A DNA stretch of 64,000 nt from Diphasiastrum complanatum (taxonomy: Eukaryota > Streptophyta > Lycopodiopsida > Lycopodiales > Lycopodiaceae), in the NCBI GenBank assembly GCA_029204225.1, contig CM055102.1, positions 29,068,969-29,132,968 of the forward strand. Reading direction: 5' to 3'. A program made the position numbers and the translations under genes. Shown here one piece after another: positions 52,044 to 63,334 of the stretch. The first letter of the stretch is position 1; the number at the start of each line of letters is the position of its first letter. A model generated the notes under the pieces. The model worked only from the letters and a program-made list of their open reading frames with translations. It searched no databases and was not told the DNA's origin.

Positions 52044-52979
52044 AACACCTCGACACACGAACGTATTGGGGGAGGACATTTCTCTTCCAATGCTACTGCT
52101 AGGGAAATTCTTTTGGCAAGATTTTGGTGGCCAACCTTATTTAAAGACACCCATGCTTATGTAAAAGTTTGTGACGTTTGCCAACGTGCAAAGAATATCA
52201 ACACATGGCACACAGTCATGATATATCTTGATTGCCACTAATTATGCAACAAAATGGATAGAGGATAGAGCAACGCGCAAAGGAGATGCAAAATTTGTAG
52301 CACGCTTCCTCTATGAAAACATTATCACTCGATTTGGCTGTCCAATAGAGCTTGGCAGTGATCGAGACCCTCAATGAAATAATCAACAACTTACTGATTC
52401 ATTACTTTGTTACACACCAAAAGAGTACCCCCCCCTGTACTATCCTAGATGCAATGGACTAGTTGAATCTACAAATAAAATGATTTGTAAAGTCTTAACC
52501 AAGATAGTAGAAACAAGTCAATCGGACTAGGAAACTAAGTTATTTTCTGCTATCTGGGCATATCGAACAACATCGACGCGAGCCACGAGTTGGAAAACAC
52601 CATTTGAACTGGTATATGGCCAAGAGGATGTTATGTCAGTAGAATTTTTAATTCCTTCCCTACGCGTCACTTTAGCATATGCCAATGACTTGTGTTTACG
52701 TTGACAAAATTGTGTGAAACACGACTTATATCCTATCATGCACATATAGTTTATAAACTACGGCAGAAGGCTTGGCATGATCGTCATGTTCGGATTAAAG
52801 ATATTCAAGATGGTGATAAAGTTTTACTTTACACATCTTCCAAGGTCCATCTAGGGAAATTGAAATTCTGTAGCCAAGATCCTTACATTGTCAAGAAATT
52901 TTTTACAAACGGTGCAGTGCAATTAGAAACCCTAGAAGCCATACCCCTTGACACAATAGTCAATGGTAGCCGACTATGA
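52044..52979 (+). pseudogene. pol: Integrase of element E
   Basis: Zinc-binding N-terminus with ERIGGGHFSSNATAREIL, ARFWWPTLFKDTHAYVK and CDVCQRAK. The segment up to the core is shortened; ATNYATKWIEDRAT and FLYENIITRFGCPIELGSDR follow (second catalytic Asp). The C-terminal part is open from 52692 (KLCETRLISYHAH, KAWHDRHVRIKD) to KVHLGKLKFCSQDPY and IVNGSRL. The first catalytic Asp region is deleted or unrecognisable, and many shifts occur at 52370-52690. The end motif is the same as in A, B and D. Confidence 0.88.
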
Positions 52980-53180
52980 AAGTACTACGAGGATAATTTT
53001 TCAGTAAGTCCTGTGTAAAAATATCTTTCTGATTTATTTTGCAATCTACTTTTCTGTTTTTTCTCTATGTATATTTCTTCCCAAGTTTTTTGAAAAACCA
53101 TTGATTTTACACTTATTCAAAAATCACAAATATTTTAAGTTATTTGCATCGACAGTCCATTCGACAATACGTTCTAATTA

Positions 53181-53230
53181 ACATCCGATGATTGCATCCG
53201 CCAAGCTACATCCGACGATTGCATCCGAAA
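53181..53230. repeat. Motif cluster ACATCCGAYG, integrase-aORF spacer of element E
   Basis: Four copies in 50 bp: 53181, 53194 (degenerate), 53208 and 53221 (degenerate). It is the reverse complement of the CATCGGAYGT motif dispersed at 2770-3310. It stands at the place where A, B and D carry their own motif arrays. Confidence 0.6.
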
Positions 53231-53269
53231 CAGCTGACTTTTCGTATCGATTTACAAAATTTTCAATTG

Positions 53270-53955
53270 TATGTCTGCTTGGCTGGCAGCAACCTCACAA
53301 ATTTTGGCTCTCCCAATGGCCATAAGGAGAAGCCAGTGAAGCTAACCAACATGTTGCAGTAGCCATATGCCCGATTCCTTGACACTTCAATCGACAAGTG
53401 GAAGAACAAGGATGGCATTCTCCTCGAAGCCATCAAGTGCAAGGAACTGGGAGCTGCCTTACCTTACTAAGTACACTTATACACAAAAGGCACATCTGTT
53501 GAGGATCTCCCTCCATATTTTGCCATGCTGGGAGAATCCTATGAGGGCCGACATAACATGTACAATTGGGCCGGATTCATCTCCCGACAATTGATCACTG
53601 CCATTCAAAAGAGAGCCCTAGTCACATCATTGGGCTACATCCTTTTTGATCTAGCTCGAAGTCAATCCTTCATCGACTTGAAACTGGCATTGGCTCTCAA
53701 AGATTCTACAACTAGCCGAGGCTATACACCATCAACAGCTTCAGCCCCACCTCCTCAACAAGATGCTATGTTTAAGAACGTCAAGTCAAGAAGCGACATG
53801 ACCGGTCATCACCACACGTCGCTCACCTTGCTGATACTACACCACCAGCAAAGAAGTTGAGGAATAAGATGATCGCCAGCAAACCACCTCCTGAATCAGA
53901 GAAGACATCAGATATCCCACAGGCGAAGGCAAAGAAGTTGACTCCTAGGAAGCAG
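53270..53955 (+). pseudogene. aORF of element E, N-terminal domain
   Basis: About 160 residues are recognisable as a remote relative of the A, B, D and F proteins: NKDGILLEAIK aligns with TNNGYLIEAIT, YNWAGFISRQL with YDWHSFLIREL, and a following hydrophobic helix SLGYILFDLARS with PLLCNFACALLE. A Pro/Lys-rich tail follows, as in the other copies. It lies about 290 bp after integrase. Stops near 53358 and 53469 and a shift near 53820 occur. Chromovirus G interrupts it at about 53956; the linker and coiled coil resume at 59510. The alignment is by eye and weak in identity, but the position and order support it. Confidence 0.65.
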
Positions 53956-56052
53956 AAAATTAAGTCATTCTTAGGTTTCACTGTGTTTTTCCGTAGATTT
54001 TCAGAGGAGTACTTGAAGATTGCTGCACCTCTCAACAATATGTTGAAAGGAGTGAAAAGTCGCAAAGGTAGGCCAAGTCCTCCTATCAGATGGAATGAAA
54101 AATTAGATGAAAGTTTTCGCAAACTCAAGTTTCTAATCACCTCAGCTCCAGTTTTGAGAATAGCGGATCTAGATTTGTCATTCGTCATTAACACTGACGC
54201 GAGTGATACGGCTATTGGAGCTATTCTGTTACAGGAGGGTCAACCCATTGCCTTTGAGAGTAAGAAACTAACTGATGCACAGGTCAGGTACACTACTCAA
54301 GAAAAAGAGCTTTTTGTTGTGATCCATGATTTGAAATCATGGAGGCATTACCTGTATGGTAATAAATTTGTGGTTAGTACGGATCATCAACCTTTAAAGT
54401 ATTTCTATAATCAGAATGATTTGCGAGGTCGTAAGGCCAGATGGGCAGAACTCATGCAGGAATTTGACTTTGAAGTGCGATATATCAGAGGCTCATCTAA
54501 TCAGGTGGCTGATGCACTTAGTCGAATTGGTGAAGTGAACGAAATTTCTTTCACTGAGATTAGTATGGACTTTTATCTCTCCTTGAGAGGTCTTTATGAG
54601 AAAGACCCACATTTTGGACCAATCTGGAATAGGGTTCTAGCAGTTTCATCAAGCGGGACTGATGATCATGGTGATCAGTCTAGAGGGAAGGATATAAAGG
54701 GTACTGATGACTGTTCTATCCGTAATGGACTTTTGTTCAGGAAAGGGAAGGTTTGTGTGCCTGATGTGGATGTTGTTAAGAATAAAATTCTTTATGAATG
54801 TCATGACTCACCGTGCGCAGGACATCCCGACATACATCGTACATTGGATTTGGTACGAAGGGATTTTTATTGGCCAAAACTCAAGCCCTTTGTAGAATCT
54901 TATGTGGTCACGTGTGACCAATGCCAGTTGAATAAAGTTGAATTCCATAAGGCTAGCAGTTTGTTGCATCCACAGGATATCCCTGATAAGAGATGGGATA
55001 GTATTTCCATGGATTTCGTGGTTGGGTTACTGCGGATGAATAAACAACATGATGCAATTTGGGTTGTGGTCAACCGTCTTACCAAATTGGCTACGTTTAT
55101 TCCGGTAAAGACCACCGCAAAGGCTTTTGATTTAGCTCAGATATTTGTAGAGCGTCTGTTTAGGCTTTACGGATTACCAAGTGATATTGTGAGTGATCGC
55201 GATCTGGAGTTCACCGGTCACTTTTGGTCGGCCATATTCGCTAAACTAGAGATGACACTGAGCTTGGGTTATTCTAATCATCCTGAGACAGATGGACAGA
55301 TGGAAAGAACAAATCAGACGATGGAACAAATGCTTCGGGCATATGTTTCCAAACGGCAATCTGATTGGGAAAAGTACCTTCCATTAATCGAGTTTTCCTA
55401 TAATAGTAGTAAGCATTCAGCTACCGATTATAGCCCGTTTATGCTTATGTACAGTTTTGAGCCTAGATCACCCATCGCGGTTGAGACTCGGACGATCAAG
55501 TTTTAGAAAGTAGCGGATTTCCTACATGATATGCAGGAAATGCTACGGATTGCACGTGAAAATGTCCAGAGTGCCCAAGATAGGGAAAAACATTATGCAA
55601 ATCTGAAAAGATCACCGAGAGACTTCCAAGTGGGAGATTGGGTATATTTGAGAATCCCGAAGGATTCAAGTGTAATGCGTACCGGCAAGCATTATAAGTT
55701 GTCCCCTAGCTATAGAAGACCGTTTAAGATCTTGAAAAAGATCGAATCCTTAGCTTACCAATTGGAACTCCCAGATGGATCACAATTGCATCCCGTATTT
55801 CACGTTAGTCGTCTTAAAAAGAGTCTACGTGAAGGAGAGCATCTTGGATCTAGAGATCAGTTGGACCTGTTGGATGAATCATCGGGTGTATCTCGTCTTG
55901 AACATGAAAAGATCTTGGATACAAGAACTAAACGATTGAGAAATTGTATAGTTATCGAGCATCTGGTTCGATGGAGGGGATGTACAGACGATGACGATTC
56001 CTGGGAACAAGAAGGAAGCTTAAGGAGGAACTTTTCCAGTTTTAAGTTTTGA
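53956..56052 (+). pseudogene. pol: Chromovirus RNase H, integrase and chromodomain
   Basis: Open from the RT thumb (IKSFLGFTVFFRRF) through RNase H (VINTDASDTAIGAIL, TTQEKELFVVIHDLKSWRHY, STDHQPLKYF), integrase zinc finger (AGHPDIHRTL, CDQCQLNK) and core (WDSISMDFV, IVSDRDLEFTGHFW, ETDGQMERTNQTMEQ, so all three DDE residues are present). There is a single TAG at 55504-55506; the same frame continues to VGDWVYLRI, LHPVFHVSRLKKSL and a C-terminal chromodomain, ILDTRTKRLRN...HLVRWRG...DDSWE. The chromodomain is thought to direct integration to heterochromatin in this clade. The frame ends at 56052, before the polypurine tract. Confidence 0.93.
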
Positions 56053-56064
56053 GGTCAGAACTTG

Positions 56065-56080
56065 AATAAGGGAGGAAGAA
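56065..56080 (+). other. Polypurine tract of chromovirus G
   Basis: AATAAGGGAGGAAGAA directly before the TGTCATGCCC start of the LTR. Confidence 0.82.
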
Positions 56081-56519
56081 TGTCATGCCCATGACTGGTC
56101 TCGGGTAGCGTGTCCACGCTAGGGACCGGTAGACCAACAACCCATAAGTTAATTGTGATTATAAGGGAATTGGGGTCCTTATGTGTATATGGTCATAATT
56201 AATGGTTGTAGGCCTAAACACATGGTGGTGGAGTTGGTATGGGTCTATCAGTGAGTCATTATAAAACTGGATGACGTGGCCCAAATAGGTCACAGTGCAC
56301 TACTAGTGGTGCATGGGCCTTGGAGGGTATAAGTATACCTGCTGGGCTCTCACTAGTGTATGCTTGATTTGTGATGAGTAGCTACATGCTGCTAGTGTGA
56401 CTCCTCTTTCCATGACTTTGATTGATCCATAGCTTGGGGGCTAGATCCGTACGATCTAGGTTTGGTTTGGTTGGTTTAACCTCCACCGGTTCCCATGTGT
56501 TGTTGCTTTGTATGGTATG
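56081..56519 (+). repeat. LTR of chromovirus G, plus orientation (3' LTR)
   Basis: Matches, in inverted orientation, 59074-59503. The plus copy lacks a short segment next to the GTGCACTACTAG block and has an extra GCTGGGCTCTCACTAG segment. The right end is where the two copies diverge. Confidence 0.88.
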
Positions 56520-56645
56520 CTTAGACTAGAATCTTGTTGTGAGGACTTTATACAGTAGGTGATGTCCTTTGTCGTCTGGTGCATCTTGTTTGGAGGTTGC
56601 CTTCCTCTTCATCCTCATTGTCTTCACTATTGGACGAAACATCTT
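56520..56645. other. Sequence between the two halves of chromovirus G
   Basis: Not LTR and not RT. The minus strand has a short open frame with an acidic run (SSNSEDNEDEEEGNLQ), compatible with the acidic linker of the E aORF, so it may be flanking DNA carried along by the inversion. Confidence 0.4.
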
Positions 56646-57600
56646 TGTATCCAGCCATCTGCTACCGTTTTAGGAATTGGCCATTCCACTACCGTCTTCA
56701 CTTTTCATCGTCAATCTTGATCCCAAAGGAGGTAATCTTATGACCAAGGTAAAGAAGTTCTTTTTTAAAGAATTTGCACTTTGATTCTTTTGCATGAAGC
56801 TTCTCTTGTCTTAAGATACGTAAGACAGTACAGAGATGCTTAGCATGCTCTTTGAGTGTTCTGCTATAGATCAGAATATCGACCAGAAACACTACTACGA
56901 ACTTTTCCAAATATGGACTCGATCTATGAGATTGTCCATCCTGGGCAATGGGTATTTATTTTTAACTGCTAGTTTGTTCAGACCCTTGTAATCTACACAT
57001 AGCCGGAAACTCCCATCTTTCTTACTCTTAAGAAGTACAGGTGCTCCCCATGGAGATTTACTTGGTCTTATGTGTCCCATCCTGAGATACTCCTCAATCT
57101 ACCTAGCCACTTCCTCCTCTTCCTTCTGACTAAACCGATATGGTTGTCTGAAGATAGGACGACTATCGGGTAAAAGATCTATCTTATGATCCACCGATTG
57201 AGCAAGTGGTAGTCCATAAGGTAGCTGCTTCGGAAAAACTTCACTAAACTCTCGCAAATGATGTTGTTCCTGATGCGAATTTTCAGTGTTAAAGCATGAA
57301 AACACATTCACATCTCCAACATCACAATGCATACGAGATTTCAAAAGCAAGTGAAAGAGTTCATACTCAGAATCATGAAGTTTTTCAATTAATTCAGCCG
57401 AGGAAATCATCGACGATGGAAGTACATCGGTCTCTCCAGAAATAGAGACAATCTGATCAAACTTATCTTTAAATACCATAGAATGATTTTTAAAATCTAT
57501 CTCTAAAGAGTCTAATTTGTCAAAAACTTATTCATAGCCCAAAATCACATCAGTCCGGTCCAAATTCATGACATGGAAATCCAACGGCTCAGCATAGTCC
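56646..57600 (-). pseudogene. pol: Chromovirus RT, internally deleted
   Basis: RT starts with HHLREFSEVFPKQLPYGLP and IDLLPDSRPIFRQPYRFS, continues with [40 protein letters not shown] and LIDRV, then jumps to [14 protein letters not shown]. About 70 residues of the palm with the first catalytic Asp are missing near 56930, and the second motif reads LVD where LDD is expected. It ends at VVEWPIPKTV, the inversion breakpoint. Frameshifts are near 56680, 56920 and 57490. Confidence 0.88.
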
Positions 57601-57605
57601 TACAT

Positions 57606-57985
57606 TTAAAGCTCTGAGTTCAAGACTTTGACATCCCAAATCTCAGCGTTCGACCCTGAGGCAAGACGGACCATGTAATGGTGATCACTGGCCATGGTGG
57701 GCACTCGGAGCTTCTGCACAAGTCGAGCATTCAAAAAATTGTGAGTACTACCTGAATCAAATAGCACATTCAAGTCTTTCCCTAAAATATTGCGTCTCAC
57801 ACGAAACAATTCATTAGGCTTGAAAGAGAGTGCACTAAAGTTACAAGTACAATCACAATTATTTAACAAATTGACTTCCAATTTACCTGCTGGTAAATCC
57901 ACAGTCATGAAACTTGACGACTGTTTTCCGTTTGGGGCACTGTTTAGCACGGTGCCCCAGTTTATTGCAGAGAAAAAACAGATTC
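57606..57985 (-). pseudogene. pol: Chromovirus protease
   Basis: An open segment with LPAGKLEVNLLNNCDCTC upstream and the active site VLFDSGSTHNFLNARLVQKL. It follows the gag zinc knuckle within about 30 residues. It is a retropepsin-type domain; it probably continues to about 57490 through stops. Confidence 0.88.
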
Positions 57986-58887
57986 TATTTAAGCGCCACC
58001 AACCATGGTTTGTCTTTTACCACCAATTTCTTCTTATTCTTCTTTTTCTTTGATTGTTGGTACGCTTCTGCTTCCAGCTCGTCAAAAAACTGCTTTTTAT
58101 GCTTGTTAGATTTTTCTTGCTTGGGTTTCGGGGCCGTTTGACCGTGCACGCTTCTTTGTGATGCAACAACTATACTATCATAGGCTTTTGCCACACAGAT
58201 AGCATCATCTAGAGAGTTAAGGATATTTTGTTTGCATTCATTTTGATAATCAGCTGGCAGTCCGGCAATAAATTGCCATTATGCTAACTTACGATCAAAT
58301 AGCGGCACCTTGGCCAAAGAGTCCAAGAACTCTTGGACATAACTGTCCAAATCTCGGCTTCCCATTTTGCAGTTGATAAACTGAATATACAGCTCGGAAT
58401 CGTCTATCGTGACAAAAGCTTTTCGGAATTCCGTCAGGATTCCAGCCCAAGTCACCGGTTTCGTGGAAAGTTCCCTCCACCATGAAGAGGCCTTACCTTC
58501 CAGAAACAACTGAACCGATGATATTCGTTTATCCTCTGGGACGTTGTGCAAGCTAAAATAGCTTGTCCAACGGTTTATCTAGTCTTCAACAACTTCCGGA
58601 CGTTTAAACTTTTTATCGCCGAAAAATATTTGCGGTTGGTAGCCGAAGTTGTTAGAGTTAATTGCTTGCAGTTGATTAAATAGATTTTGCATTTGTTTAT
58701 CTCGTTGTCTATTGCTCTGATGAAGTTCTAAAACTGCCTTGCTTAAGGTTTGCAACAGTTTTTCGGAGTCTAGGGTGTCATCACTGTCGGGTGAGGCCGG
58801 CTGAATCTTCGTATTTCCCCCATCACTTCGTGGTGATGCCGGGTGAATCTCGGTAGCACCCTCCTCAAAAATTTCATCAGCATCCAT
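57960..58887 (-). pseudogene. gag: Chromovirus gag
   Basis: The ATG at 58887 (MDADEIFEEG) starts an acidic N-terminus, followed by a retrotransposon gag domain (FLEGKASSWWREL, WAGILTEFRKAF, DSYVQEFLDSLAKV, FIAGLPADYQNEC), a Lys-rich stretch and the knuckle CNKLGHRAKQCPKRK (first Cys pair FLCN). Stops near 58577, 58277 and 57980 interrupt an otherwise intact frame. Confidence 0.9.
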
Positions 58888-59073
58888 TTGCTTGCCAACT
58901 GAAAAAAAAAAAATTCGTTCAGTTAATGCATTCATTATGGGTATAATAGTTGCTAAATTAAGCAATGTCTACAAAAAATCTAATTTTTTAGACCATACGT
59001 GCTTTCATTTACCAATTATACCAATGAGTTTCCAAATGGATCGTTTACACAATAAAAATCGGAATTAAAACAT

Positions 59074-59503
59074 CATACCATACAAAGCAACAACACATGG
59101 GAACCGGTGGAGGTTAAACCAACCCAACCAAATCTAGATTGTACGGATCTAGCCCCCAAGCTATAGATCAATCAGAGTCATGGAAAGAGGAGTCACACTA
59201 GCAGCATGTAACTACTCATCAAGTATAATTATACCCTCCAAGGCCCATGCACTACTAGTAGTGCACTATGATACCTCAGTGGACACCTCTGCAGCCTATC
59301 TGGGCCACGTCATCCAGTTCCCTAATGACTCACTGATAGACCCATACCAACTCCACCACCATGTGTTTAGGCCTACAACCATTAATTATGACCATATACA
59401 CATAAGGGCCCCAATTCCCTTATAGTCACAATTAACTTATGGGTTGTTGGTCTACCAGTCCCTAGCGTGGACACGCTACCTGAGACCAATCCTGGGCCTG
59501 ACA
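59074..59503 (-). repeat. LTR of chromovirus G, minus orientation (5' LTR)
   Basis: The minus strand starts TGTCAGGCCC and matches 56081-56519 in inverted orientation. A TGGTATGA sequence at the inner end could be a decayed Met primer site. 58888-59073 is leader without a gene. Confidence 0.85.
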
Positions 59504-59509
59504 TACTGC

Positions 59510-60427
59510 CTCCTCACCTCAGCTCCAGATCATGGACACTCAGTAGACACCAATGCAATCACCTACTCGAAGTTCTAGAACCAAATCAGCATCTGGATCC
59601 CTTCAAGTGTGGGTGCAATCACCTGTTAGACACTCCAGATTCCATCAGGATCATTTCAAGCTATTACATCACCCCCTCCTGTCCAGCAGACCGTAGATTC
59701 TGTGGTGGCCAGCCAACCACATGCAATAGTTTCAGGGGAGAGAGGAAAGGAGCTGCCTGCAACTACACATGCAAAAGACACAATTGCAGCTGATTCCACT
59801 CACGAAGAAACAACAGAAGAGACAAGAGAAGCTGAACCTGATCAAGAAACGGTAGAAGATTAAGCAACTCAAATAATATTAGAAGTCCAAGAAAGCCCAA
59901 ATGCTGAAGAAAAAGCTGAAGACCCCTCTACTCTCAAGCAAGATGCCTTCATCGATGTAGACACTCTTGAATACTTCGATGAAGGCAATCTTGTAGATGA
60001 GGGAGTGGAGACAGTTCCAGAGGCAGTTGCACTAGTCACATCACTAACCTCCACTACTACCACCACCACCACCATTGTTGATACCACACCCCCACGTCAC
60101 CGTTTTTCTTAAGCCTAGTATTATAATTCCCACCGTCACCACTGTTGTAAATACTCAACTAACTGTTCCACTACCAACTCATTCCACAGCTTCTCTTTTT
60201 CTACTTATCATTGTCATTCTTCTGAGTTCCCCTCCCTTTCTAGCCTACGACAGGTTGCCCGAGAAAGCTAGGGATCGTTGAAGTGGCATGTTGAGATATC
60301 ATACCATCTTCATTGGTTGGTGCACCAGCTAGCACAACAGACAGATGAGCTCAGAACAACAAAGCAGGACCTGTAGCTGAAAGACGCGGAGTTGCTGACA
60401 GTTTTGGAAGAGTTACAAAGCGAAAGG
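59510..60427 (+). pseudogene. aORF of element E, linker and start of coiled coil
   Basis: Frames here encode ITSPPPVQQTVDSVVASQPH, an acidic stretch (EETTEETREAEPDQETVED, then NAEEKAEDPSTLKQDAFIDV and EYFDEGNLVDEGVETVPEAV), a Thr/Pro-rich part, and finally WLVHQLAQQTDELRTTKQDL and LKDAELLTVLEELQSE, a heptad-like helix. This order (Pro-rich, acidic, Thr-rich, coiled coil) is that of the aORF in A, B and D. It is separated from the N-terminal domain by chromovirus G. Stops and shifts are present, and copia M cuts it at 60428. Similarity is mainly compositional, so the assignment is moderate. Confidence 0.55.
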
Positions 60428-61091
60428 TGTTAGATTTCAGCAATTTTCACATTGTTAAAGCAATTTGTTTGTATCTATGTGGATCCACATGTGTGAGGAC
60501 CTGTCCACATGTGTGAAATAACACTTGTAATATTCAGATCCGTTGTACTTAGATTTTATTTGAGTCAAATGTCAAATCTCCTAAATTGTAGGAGTTATCT
60601 CCTAGATTATAGGAATCTAGAAGGTCAACACTAACCACCAATGGATGATGTGGCAAATTAGATAGATCTTATCCAAAGTGGATATGAATGAGTACAATGA
60701 GCTACCCCACACGTGCTGGAAGCAGCCTAGAGAGAGATTATGATGATTGTGTACTTGATCCATGATGGATCCATTGTGAGGTTAATCTTGAGAAATATTG
60801 ATTTGGGAGCCATCATTGTGTTTTCACTCTCTTAAGCTAATTCTTTGTGGATGAATGCTTTGTATTTCCTTAGTAAATATATTTTCTATTATCAGCGTAC
60901 ACCTGATGTACTTCACATGTGTGAAGCCTTTGGATCATCATTTTTTATTGTTCTTGCTTGGATCAATAGAAATTGTCAAGTAGAAGCTAGAATTGGATGC
61001 TAGTGTGGATATAGATCAAGATCCCAAGCTACCAATCACTCTTATTGATCATTTGTGGATCAAATTAAGTCCTTTTCTTTGAAATTTGACA
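60428..61091 (+). repeat. 5' LTR of copia M (664 bp)
   Basis: TGTTAGATTT...AATTTGACA, set on the inside by the primer site at 61092. It contains three CACATGTGTG motifs (60486, 60506, 60914) and a CACACGTG (60708). No 3' LTR is seen in the window. Confidence 0.9.
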
Positions 61092-61104
61092 TGGTATCAG
61101 AGCC
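61092..61104 (+). other. Primer-binding site of copia M (initiator tRNA-Met)
   Basis: TGGTATCAGAGCC directly after the LTR end. Confidence 0.95.
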
Positions 61105-61644
61105 AAGTCTAAGAGCTTTGATGATGATCCAAATCTCTTCATTTTGCTAAAAGCATTGGTGCTAGAATCAATTTGAAGGAGGGTGACCTTAACCAATGGT
61201 TTACTTGAGGATTTGACGTTCAAATAAGTGCGTAAAGGTCAAGTGTACTTCTCACACGTGTGAGAGGCTGCTGGAGTTGTACTTTCACCAAATCTTAGTG
61301 ATTTTTCAATATTTGTACTTCAAACAATTTGTGAAGAGTGAAACTAGTGATTTGCTTTGTGAAAATCCATTGATCTCATTGTAGATCTGATGTGGGAATG
61401 GTGTTAGATGTTTGATAAACCTCCAAATCATTGAGAGTGAGTTTTGAGGCTTATGTTTTTAGTTCTAGAGAGAGACTAAAATCCATTCTAAACACCAAAG
61501 GAAGGCATTGGCACTTCCAAGAGTCCAAGATCTTGCTTCTTGAGTTAAGAGAGATTCAAGTGAGTAGCCTAGAGGCTAAAGTCTAAAAAAGAGAATAGGA
61601 AAAGTCTTGAATAGTACATTTGTTGTACTTGTTACTAGTTAAAT
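61105..61644 (+). other. Leader of copia M
   Basis: No gene is seen. A 14-bp palindrome CTCACACGTGTGAG lies at 61251-61264. Confidence 0.6.
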
Positions 61645-62045
61645 ATGGGTTCAATTGGAGCCTATCTTCTTGAAACTAGTGAAAGGTTAAAATCAAGTAA
61701 TTATTCAATACGGAAAGTAAGAATGGAGTGACTTCTAGTGCTCCAAGATTTGTATGATCTTGTCCTTGGTGAAGTGGAAGAGCCTCAAGGAGGAAAGATC
61801 TAGTGAAGTACAAGAAAAGATCTAGGCTAGCATTACATTGTCTTAGAATGAATGTTAGTAATGAACTTCTTAAAGAAGTTGCATCTTGTACCTTGGCCAA
61901 GGAGGGCTTGGAACTCCGTGAAAGGGATCTACAAATCCAAAAATACCTCTAGAGTGCTTATGCTAAGGAATAGAGTTCTTCAAAGCATTAGAGGTAGTGA
62001 TGAGAGTGCTCAAGAGTATGTACTCTTGAGGATAAAATGAAGCAC
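61645..62045 (+). pseudogene. gag: Copia M gag, decayed
   Basis: MGSIGAYLLETSERLKSSNY starts at the ATG at 61645. A stop lies in the KVRME-LLVL segment; VLGEVEEPQGGK, then a region with NELLKEVASCTLAKEG in another frame, and WNSVKGIYKSKNTSRVLMLR, SDESAQEYVLLRIK at the end. It is similar to gag of copia C and fragment I. Sequence between and after these segments has been lost. Confidence 0.85.
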
Positions 62046-62689
62046 ATTAGTAGATTGCTGAAAGTATAGTATTTTTTAGACTTTGATGATCATGATACTA
62101 ACTTATGACACCATGACTTCGGTGTGATAGAATCCAGTCCGTAGAGTAAAAATACTCTAATACTTTGTTCTAATACATGTGATTGACATAAAAAATTGTA
62201 CTATTGGTAGCTTAAAAATGCTTTTAAGCTTTGTTTAAATCTGTAGATGGCTCCATTGCTCATGTAATATCCAACTCTATGACGGATCTCACTTTCTCTT
62301 TTACCTCATATGTTTTGCAAACGATAGAATTACAAGAGCACTTCAATTATAAATGCGATTTCTACATTCATGAATACTTCACCTCAAGAATTCAAATTCA
62401 AATACTTAAAGCTTCTTTCTTGAATCGGCCTAACAATATTGCAACACAAATACTATATGTGCTAAGTACATAGAATGCTAGATTTCGTACTTCGAACATT
62501 TTGTTGCATACTTGCATATATTATAGAAAGGACTTAGCAATGAATATCATTTCTTTGAATCTTAAAGAAGGCATATATTTTGAGAGTATTATGGCATCTT
62601 CATAGGATAACACTATGACTCTTATTCAGGTAAGCTTTTCCAGACAATACTCAATTTACTTACAAGTGATATTTCTCTAAATGTAGATG
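62046..62689. other. AT-rich stretch without a recognised gene
   Basis: Contains short pol-like phrases at best (for example a TLKIQILKASFLNRPNNIA-like frame), but nothing that I can assign. Confidence 0.45.
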
Positions 62690-63160
62690 GAAACAAAAAA
62701 TAAAGGAGTTATGGTTCTTAAAAATATGCCACCTTTCTTTACTGCAAAAAAAAAACCTTTTGCTACAAGCCTTCCTTTATACTTACTTATTGATCCATAT
62801 CGGTTGTATTTCAATATATACACCCACTTGCAATCAAGTGGTTTCTTCCCTTGAGGAAGATCAACACGTTCCCAAGTATGATTCTCCATAAGAGCATCAT
62901 ACTCCACTTACATAGCATCCATCCAACTTTTTGATTTCAAGCATTTTCATAGCAAGTTGGTTCATCAAGCATTGAAGTAAGAAAAGTATATGAAGTGAAA
63001 GGAGTGCCTTCTCTTTGATCACCTTTGCCAATGTATGTGAGCCTTGATGGCTTGGCCCTTGCTCTTGAAGATCTTCTTGGAGCTCTCGGGTCTTGAGGTG
63101 GATCCTCAAGATCTTGGGGACAAACTTAGTAGATGCTTTCAAACATTGATTCTTTCTTTT
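62690..63160 (-). pseudogene. pol: Copia fragment N: linker and start of RT
   Basis: The minus strand has RAPRRSSRARAKPSRLTYIG, then TSYTFLTSMLDEPTCYE, an EYDALMENHTWERVDLP segment, KKPLDCKWVYILKYNRYGSI and KYKGRLVAKGF. It aligns with the same part of copia C pol (RQRAKPSRLTYDEKG, EHQALIKSNTWRLVKLP, CKWIFKIKTNQDGS), with frameshifts near 62900. Orientation is opposite to that of fragments M and O. Confidence 0.88.
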
Positions 63161-63334
63161 CAGATTGATTGTCAATATAAGCTCATAGCTGTTACAGATC
63201 GTAGTTAGCTTTGTGAGCACACGATTTTGTCCGCTATTGATTTGTGCTCACCAGCATCATCTTACTTGTATTTCTATACATTCAATTTGAGTAAATTATT
63301 GTCTAGTTTTGCATTCAAATTTTGTCAGGGTTGC
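63161..63334. other. Short unassigned stretch
   Basis: No LTR end, gene or repeat is recognised between copia fragments N and O. Confidence 0.4.

Larger units (their letters stand above)
53956..59503. mobile_element. Chromovirus G (Ty3/gypsy with chromodomain), 3' half inverted
   Basis: The right part (59503-56650, minus): LTR, gag, protease, RT. The left part (53956-56519, plus): RNase H, integrase, chromodomain, LTR. The minus part stops at VEWPIPKTV and the plus part starts at IKSFLGFTVFFRRF, which are adjacent positions in a normal chromovirus RT. A single element with an internal inversion explains both halves. It is inserted in aORF of element E. Confidence 0.85.

Noticed and set aside
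53857-53955. Start codon and first 33 codons of the chromovirus pol frame
   Set aside because: This segment is the Lys/Pro-rich tail of the element E aORF fused in frame by the insertion/inversion; chromovirus similarity starts only at IKSFLGF.
60060-60250. Thr-rich low-complexity tract as a possible separate gene
   Set aside because: Better explained as the Thr/Pro-rich part of the element E aORF linker.
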